From Geobacter sp. (GTDB lineage Bacteria; Desulfobacterota; Desulfuromonadia; Geobacterales; Pseudopelobacteraceae), in the NCBI GenBank assembly GCA_025360785.1, contig JANYBN010000187.1:1-64000 (forward strand): a stretch of DNA of 64,000 bases, given 5' to 3'. Below are positions 63,346 through 64,000 of this stretch, in pieces. The position numbers and the translations under genes were made by a program. The notes beneath the pieces are model-generated. The model was not told the DNA's origin, searched no databases, and saw only the letters and a program-made list of their open reading frames with translations. Position 1 is the first letter of the stretch, and each line of letters opens with the position of its first letter.

Positions 63346-64000
63346 ATGGCTACATATGAAAAATTAAGCCGGCACATTGCTGCCCTGAAAGATGGGGAGA
63401 GAGTCTTCGAGAATGCCTTTCAGTCTGTAGCCAGGATGATTCTAGGGGCTGGGTTCGAAAAAGTAGTGGTGAACGGCAGAACCACCTATGACTTCAATCT
63501 GTTCCGGACCGGCAGGAAACACACTATCGGTATGTTCGACGAGATCAACAGCTTCGTCTCATATGTAAAGGATGCCGCCGAAGGTGGCTCCAGCAAGGAG
63601 ATGGCCTTTGTGCTGGTCGGAGAACCGGGCAACGGCAAGACCTTCTTCGTCGAGTTCCTCTGCAGCCAGTACCGCGCCTTCCTGACAGAGCCGAAAAACC
63701 GCCGTTATACCTACCGCTTTAACGGTCTCGCCCAGCTGGGACATTACGGCAAGATCAATATCATCGACTCGCAGACCTACGAGGACCCGATGATCCTGGC
63801 GATGAACCTGAGTGACACGCCGGGGGATAATCGCCGTTTCCTGGCCGAACAGGGGGGACTGGAGGAGGCCGCCATCGACGTCCTCTACGAAAACTACCGC
63901 CCGCTGGGAGCCTGCAGCGGCTATATCTGGAACGATATCCGTGAGTTCTGCGACGGGAACATGGAGCAGATGCTCGACTTCATCGAGGTGACCCCGGTGC
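63346..64000 (+). CDS. prkA: PrkA-family serine protein kinase (partial, 3' end outside window)
   Basis: The first 218 residues fit the PrkA family: SFVSYVKDAAEGG and then Walker A GEPGNGKT at 92-99, followed by RYTYRFNGLAQLGHYGKI and IIDSQTYEDPMILAMNL. PrkA is an AAA+ protein kinase linked to starvation and stress, usually next to YeaH and SpoVR genes. ACGGAGG lies 6 bp ahead of ATG 63346. The C-terminal kinase part is beyond the window. Confidence 0.9.
   Translation, partial: MATYEKLSRHIAALKDGERVFENAFQSVARMILGAGFEKVVVNGRTTYDFNLFRTGRKHTIGMFDEINSFVSYVKDAAEGGSSKEMAFVLVGEPGNGKTFFVEFLCSQYRAFLTEPKNRRYTYRFNGLAQLGHYGKINIIDSQTYEDPMILAMNLSDTPGDNRRFLAEQGGLEEAAIDVLYENYRPLGACSGYIWNDIREFCDGNMEQMLDFIEVTPV

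Overview
The window looks like a chromosome segment from a Geobacter-type member of the Desulfuromonadales/Geobacterales. Supporting signs are a five-heme periplasmic cytochrome c, a c-type-heme HD-GYP sensor, a sigma-54 response regulator next to FapA and CheW, sigma-54 promoters ahead of glutamine synthetase genes, GSI and GSIII together, a BioF-BioH-BioC pathway, the dCMP deaminase-nrdR-ribD gene order, and many short Cys-rich proteins. This is inferred from gene content only. No rRNA, tRNA, CRISPR array or intact insertion sequence was seen.

Layout. 1-4 kb (minus): sigma-54 response regulator, fapA-like gene, partial cheW. 4.1-8.7 kb (plus): a tightly overlapping operon of dCMP deaminase, nrdR, ribD, ribE, ribBA, queH and a small membrane protein; ribH is absent. 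8.8-11.8 kb: ferredoxin, acetate kinase, truD. 11.9-13.7 kb (minus): a decaying defence patch with hicAB, the C-terminal stub of an MmeI-like restriction-methylation enzyme, and a broken HigA-like antitoxin. 13.7-17.5 kb: trmL, serA, lgt, ferritin and a DUF1450 protein. 17.6-27.9 kb (minus): a housekeeping run spoIID-like, queA, tgt, yajC, secD, secF, TPR, then recJ, CDF transporter and a ResB-like protein. 28.2-32.7 kb (plus): heme-c HD-GYP sensor, oppDF ATPases, arsR-family regulator. 32.7-35.5 kb (minus): bioF-bioH-bioC behind a BirA operator. 35.6-36.1 kb: a degraded patch with a metallo-hydrolase remnant and a possible small RNA. 36.1-40.8 kb (minus): rfbB, rfbD, split mannose-6-P isomerase/manC, a lipoprotein and an orphan RES toxin. 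40.9-44.7 kb: Cys-rich small protein, HDOD protein, two unknowns, M29 aminopeptidase and M50 protease. 45-49.6 kb: glnN (plus) and glnB-glnA (minus), each with a sigma-54 promoter. 49.7-52.8 kb: PilZ protein, M23 peptidase, tandem aldolase-fold protein and a YheU-like protein. 52.9-57.4 kb (minus): five-heme cytochrome, flavodoxin-like reductase, membrane polyferredoxin and DUF362 protein, visibly GC-rich. 57.5-62.6 kb (minus): ErcA-like dehydrogenase with a PAS-SpoIIE phosphatase, DUF1499, YggU-like, a BRO-N remnant and an AbiE-like toxin-antitoxin pair. 62.7-64 kb: DUF4149 membrane protein and the start of a PrkA kinase gene.

How it fits together. Nitrogen assimilation (glnN, glnBA) appears to be under sigma-54. 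Biotin synthesis appears to be under BirA. Several toxin-antitoxin modules carry visible autoregulatory palindromes in their promoters. The best candidates for something not yet described are: a promoter-like element shared by the cytochrome gene (54.2 kb) and a possible ~105-nt RNA (36.0 kb); a cluster of GTTACA half-sites ahead of cheW; and small Cys-rich proteins or tails with no assigned role.
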